A DNA stretch of 42,713 nucleotides, from the NCBI GenBank assembly GCA_902461085.1, contig CABPWH010000010.1, forward strand, positions 1-42,713. Reading direction: 5' to 3'. This document shows positions 40,593 to 42,713 of this stretch, in pieces (positions within the stretch are counted from its first letter, which is position 1; each line of letters starts with the position of its first letter). A model generated the notes under the pieces. The model saw only the letters and a list, made by a program, of their open reading frames with translations. It did not search any database and had not been told where the DNA came from. Both the position numbers and the translations under genes were made by a program. The DNA comes from an uncultured Collinsella sp. (GTDB taxonomy: Bacteria > Actinomycetota > Coriobacteriia > Coriobacteriales > Coriobacteriaceae).

Positions 40593-42713
40593 CTAGAACG
40601 TCTGCTCGTAGTCGCTGTGCTTTTTGGCCGAACGCACCAGGAACTCCTGGTTGGTGTTGGTGCCCTTAAGACCCTTGATAAACGACGCAGCTGCGCGCTC
40701 GGTGTTGTTCATGCCGGCAAGAATGCGACGCAGGCCAAAGACAAACGGACGCATCTGCTCGTCAACCAACAGGTCCTCGTTACGCGTACCGGAGGCAACG
40801 GGGTCGATAGCCGGGAAGATGCGGCGGTCGGCCAGGTCGCGGTCGAGCTTGAGCTCCATGTTGCCGGTGCCCTTGAACTCCTCAAAGATGACCTCGTCCA
40901 TCTTGGAGCCGGTGTCAATGAGGGCAGAGGCCAGGATGGTGAGCGAGCCACCGTTCTCGATATTGCGGGCTGCGCCCAGGAAGCGCTTGGGCGGATACAG
41001 TGCCGCCGAATCGACGCCGCCCGAAAGGATGCGGCCTGAGGCGGGCGCCGCCAAGTTGTAGGCGCGGGCAAGACGCGTGATGGAGTCGAGCACCACCACG
41101 ACATCGCCGCCCAGTTCCACGATGCGCTTGGCGCGCTCGATGACGAGCTCTGCCACACGAGTGTGGTTGTCGGCGGGCATATCGAAGGTCGACGCCACAA
41201 CCTCGCCCTTGATGGAACGCTGCATATCGGTAACCTCTTCGGGGCGCTCGTCGACGAGCAGGCAGATGAGGTGCACCTCGGGGTTGTTAATCGAGATAGA
41301 CTGGCAGATCTTCTTGAGGATTGTGGTCTTGCCGGCCTTGGGCGGGGACACGATCAAGCCACGCTGACCCTTGCCGATCGGCGACACGATGTCGATGGCG
41401 CGACCGGTAATGGAGTCCTTGCCATGCTCCATGCGCAGCGGCTCGTTGGGATAGACCGGGGTGAGGTCACCGAACTTGGGGCGGTTGCGAATCTGCTCGG
41501 GGTCTAGACCGTTGACGGTCGTGATTTTGGCGAGGCCGGCGCGCTTGTCGCCGCCGCGCGAAGGACGAAGCGAGCCCTCGATGACGTCGCCCGTGCGCAG
41601 ACGCGCGGAGCGGATGAGGTAGGCGGGCACGAAGGCGTCGTCGTTGGACTTCATGTAGCCATGGGCATGGATGATACCGGAGCTGTCCGGACGAATCTGC
41701 AGGATGCCCTTGATGTCGCGGAAGCCCTCGGCCTTCGCGGCGGTGACGTAGATCTCCTCGACGAGCTCGGCTTTCTTCTTGCCGGTCGTCTCAATCTCGA
41801 ACTCCTTGGCCTTCTCGCGCAGCTCGGCGACCTTCATGGCCGCGAGCTCCTCGCGCGAAAGCGTGGGCTCGGTGGGAGCGGCATTACGCTCCTTGTTGCG
41901 CTGCTTGCGATCGCGCTGGCGGTTGCGACGGTCGTTGTTGCGCTCGTCCTTGCGCTCATTGCGCTCGTCGTTGCGCTTGTGCTGGCGACGATTGGGGCGA
42001 GCGCCGTCTTCGGCCTCGGCGGGCGCGGCGCCATCGGTTGCGGCGGCGTCGGCATTGGCCGCAGCGGCGTCATTGCCCTCGGCGCCGGAATCGACTTGCG
42101 CTTCGACATCAGCCTGCTGCTCGGACGCCTTGGCCTTAGCGGACTTCTTACGACCGCGCTTGGGCTTCTCGGACGCAGGCCGTTCGACGTCCTGGGGCTC
42201 GGCGGCATCAATCGATGCATCGACGGTCGTCTCGGCGGAATCCTCGGACGCACCCTTCTTGGCAGCCTTGGCCTTGGACGTGCGCTTAGCAGCAGTACGA
42301 TGGCTGCGACCGGGACGGACATCGGCGAGCTCGACATCGGCGGGAGCGGCCTCGGAAGTCGTAGCATCCTGGACGGGCGCGTCGGCGGCGGTTGCAGACT
42401 CGGCGGTCGCCGCAGCATCCCGAGCGGCTGCAGCTGCGGCAGCGGCCTTCTCTGCCTCGACGAAGGCCTTGGGCTTGCGACCGCGACGGTGCGGGCGCAA
42501 AGCCGGATCGACAACGGGAACTTCGCTGGCCTCGACAGGCGCAGCGAGCTCAACAGGCGATGTGCCCTCCCCTGCCGCGGAACGGACCGAAGCCTCAGTG
42601 AGCTCGGGGGTTACATGATCGGCAACCTGCTCGGCCTTAGCAGCCGTGCGACGGCGTGTGCGCGGTACCGGCTTCTTCGTCGGCTGGGCGGGGGCCAAGG
42701 GGCCGCACGGCCA
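40593..42713 (-). CDS. rho: Transcription termination factor Rho (5' end outside window)
   Basis: At least 706 residues; the frame is still open at the window edge, and a TTG at 42698 is only the first possible start inside the window. The N-terminal 280 residues are Ala/Glu/Lys-rich and end in an Arg/Asn-rich stretch (NDERNERKDERNNDRRNRQR) typical of actinobacterial Rho insertions that bind RNA. LSREELAAMKVAELREKAKE begins the Rho_N domain, and GILQIRPDSSGIIHAHGYM the primary RNA-binding cold-shock fold. The ATPase core has SPPKAGKTT as Walker A, VVVVLDSITRLARAYN as Walker B, and GGVDSAALYPPKRFLGAARNI including the Q-loop. Rho is a hexameric helicase that ends transcription of untranslated RNA. 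With about 420 residues in E. coli, this protein is far longer. Confidence 0.97.
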   Translation of the reverse strand, partial: WPCGPLAPAQPTKKPVPRTRRRTAAKAEQVADHVTPELTEASVRSAAGEGTSPVELAAPVEASEVPVVDPALRPHRRGRKPKAFVEAEKAAAAAAAARDAAATAESATAADAPVQDATTSEAAPADVELADVRPGRSHRTAAKRTSKAKAAKKGASEDSAETTVDASIDAAEPQDVERPASEKPKRGRKKSAKAKASEQQADVEAQVDSGAEGNDAAAANADAAATDGAAPAEAEDGARPNRRQHKRNDERNERKDERNNDRRNRQRDRKQRNKERNAAPTEPTLSREELAAMKVAELREKAKEFEIETTGKKKAELVEEIYVTAAKAEGFRDIKGILQIRPDSSGIIHAHGYMKSNDDAFVPAYLIRSARLRTGDVIEGSLRPSRGGDKRAGLAKITTVNGLDPEQIRNRPKFGDLTPVYPNEPLRMEHGKDSITGRAIDIVSPIGKGQRGLIVSPPKAGKTTILKKICQSISINNPEVHLICLLVDERPEEVTDMQRSIKGEVVASTFDMPADNHTRVAELVIERAKRIVELGGDVVVVLDSITRLARAYNLAAPASGRILSGGVDSAALYPPKRFLGAARNIENGGSLTILASALIDTGSKMDEVIFEEFKGTGNMELKLDRDLADRRIFPAIDPVASGTRNEDLLVDEQMRPFVFGLRRILAGMNNTERAAASFIKGLKGTNTNQEFLVRSAKKHSDYEQTF

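Noticed and set aside
40581..42618. Plus-strand frames opposite rho
   Set aside because: Antisense shadows of an Ala/Arg-rich coding region.
1..42713. CRISPR arrays, complete insertion sequences, prophage genes
   Set aside because: I saw no regularly spaced 25-40 bp repeats, no intact transposase with terminal repeats and no phage structural genes. The repeats at 35379-35654 occur only twice and involve a tRNA end.

Overview
The window looks like chromosomal DNA of a high-GC, host-associated actinobacterium of the class Coriobacteriia, most likely Collinsella or a close relative. This rests on gene content and is inference: an Fe-S operon ordered sufC-B-D-S-U with a divergent Rrf2 regulator, a NifU-like/GGGtGRT protein pair, a Rho factor with a very long Ala/Arg-rich N-terminus, several secreted proteins carrying glucan/choline-binding-type wall repeats, and an MPKTG sortase-type signal. 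Coding sequence is mostly GC-rich. About 1.0-2.3 kb and 6.1-9.7 kb are clearly AT-richer and look acquired or recently rearranged.

Region 1 (1-22.8 kb) is a cell-envelope region. It begins with three secreted wall-repeat proteins on the minus strand: a GH25 lysozyme cut by the window edge, an NlpC/P60-like enzyme, and a repeat protein with a C-terminal Ada-like metal-binding module. Three acyltransferase-3-type membrane proteins are scattered through the region. A five-gene family-2 glycosyltransferase operon runs from 16580 down to 9670. A truncated copy of the 3' end of its last gene lies 3 kb away, with an acyltransferase and an orphan P-loop ATPase between the two copies. A plus-strand galactofuranosyltransferase-like gene, an AAA-ATPase-like protein with a worn nuclease domain, and a sortase-anchored lysozyme-like protein complete the region. 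Together these genes would build, decorate and remodel a surface polysaccharide and peptidoglycan.

Region 2 (22.9-32.6 kb) is centred on iron-sulfur cluster assembly. An IscR-like Rrf2 regulator is transcribed divergently from sufCBDSU. The intergenic region carries four regularly spaced TGGGACAA/TTGTCCCA half-sites, and a 16-bp piece of it recurs just after sufU. A MNT-HEPN toxin-antitoxin pair follows the regulator gene by 8 bp on the same strand. Beyond the suf operon are a RAYT-like transposase-derived protein that has lost its catalytic signature, and a two-gene unit encoding a NifU-like scaffold and a GGGtGRT protein of unknown function.

Region 3 (32.8-42.7 kb) is mixed housekeeping and accessory sequence: a fumarate-reductase/aspartate-oxidase-like flavoprotein, DinD, two identical tRNA-Lys(CTT) genes and a tRNA-His beside a partial duplication of the tRNA-Lys 3' end, a class I aminotransferase, a ROK sugar kinase, a VanZ-like protein, a coriobacterial-type membrane protein of unknown function, and Rho, whose 5' end lies outside the window.

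The strongest leads for something undescribed are the suf operator array with its 16-bp echo after sufU, the Rrf2-MNT-HEPN arrangement, the NifU-like/GGGtGRT pair, the inactivated RAYT with a C-terminal HTH, and the glycosyltransferase recombination scar.
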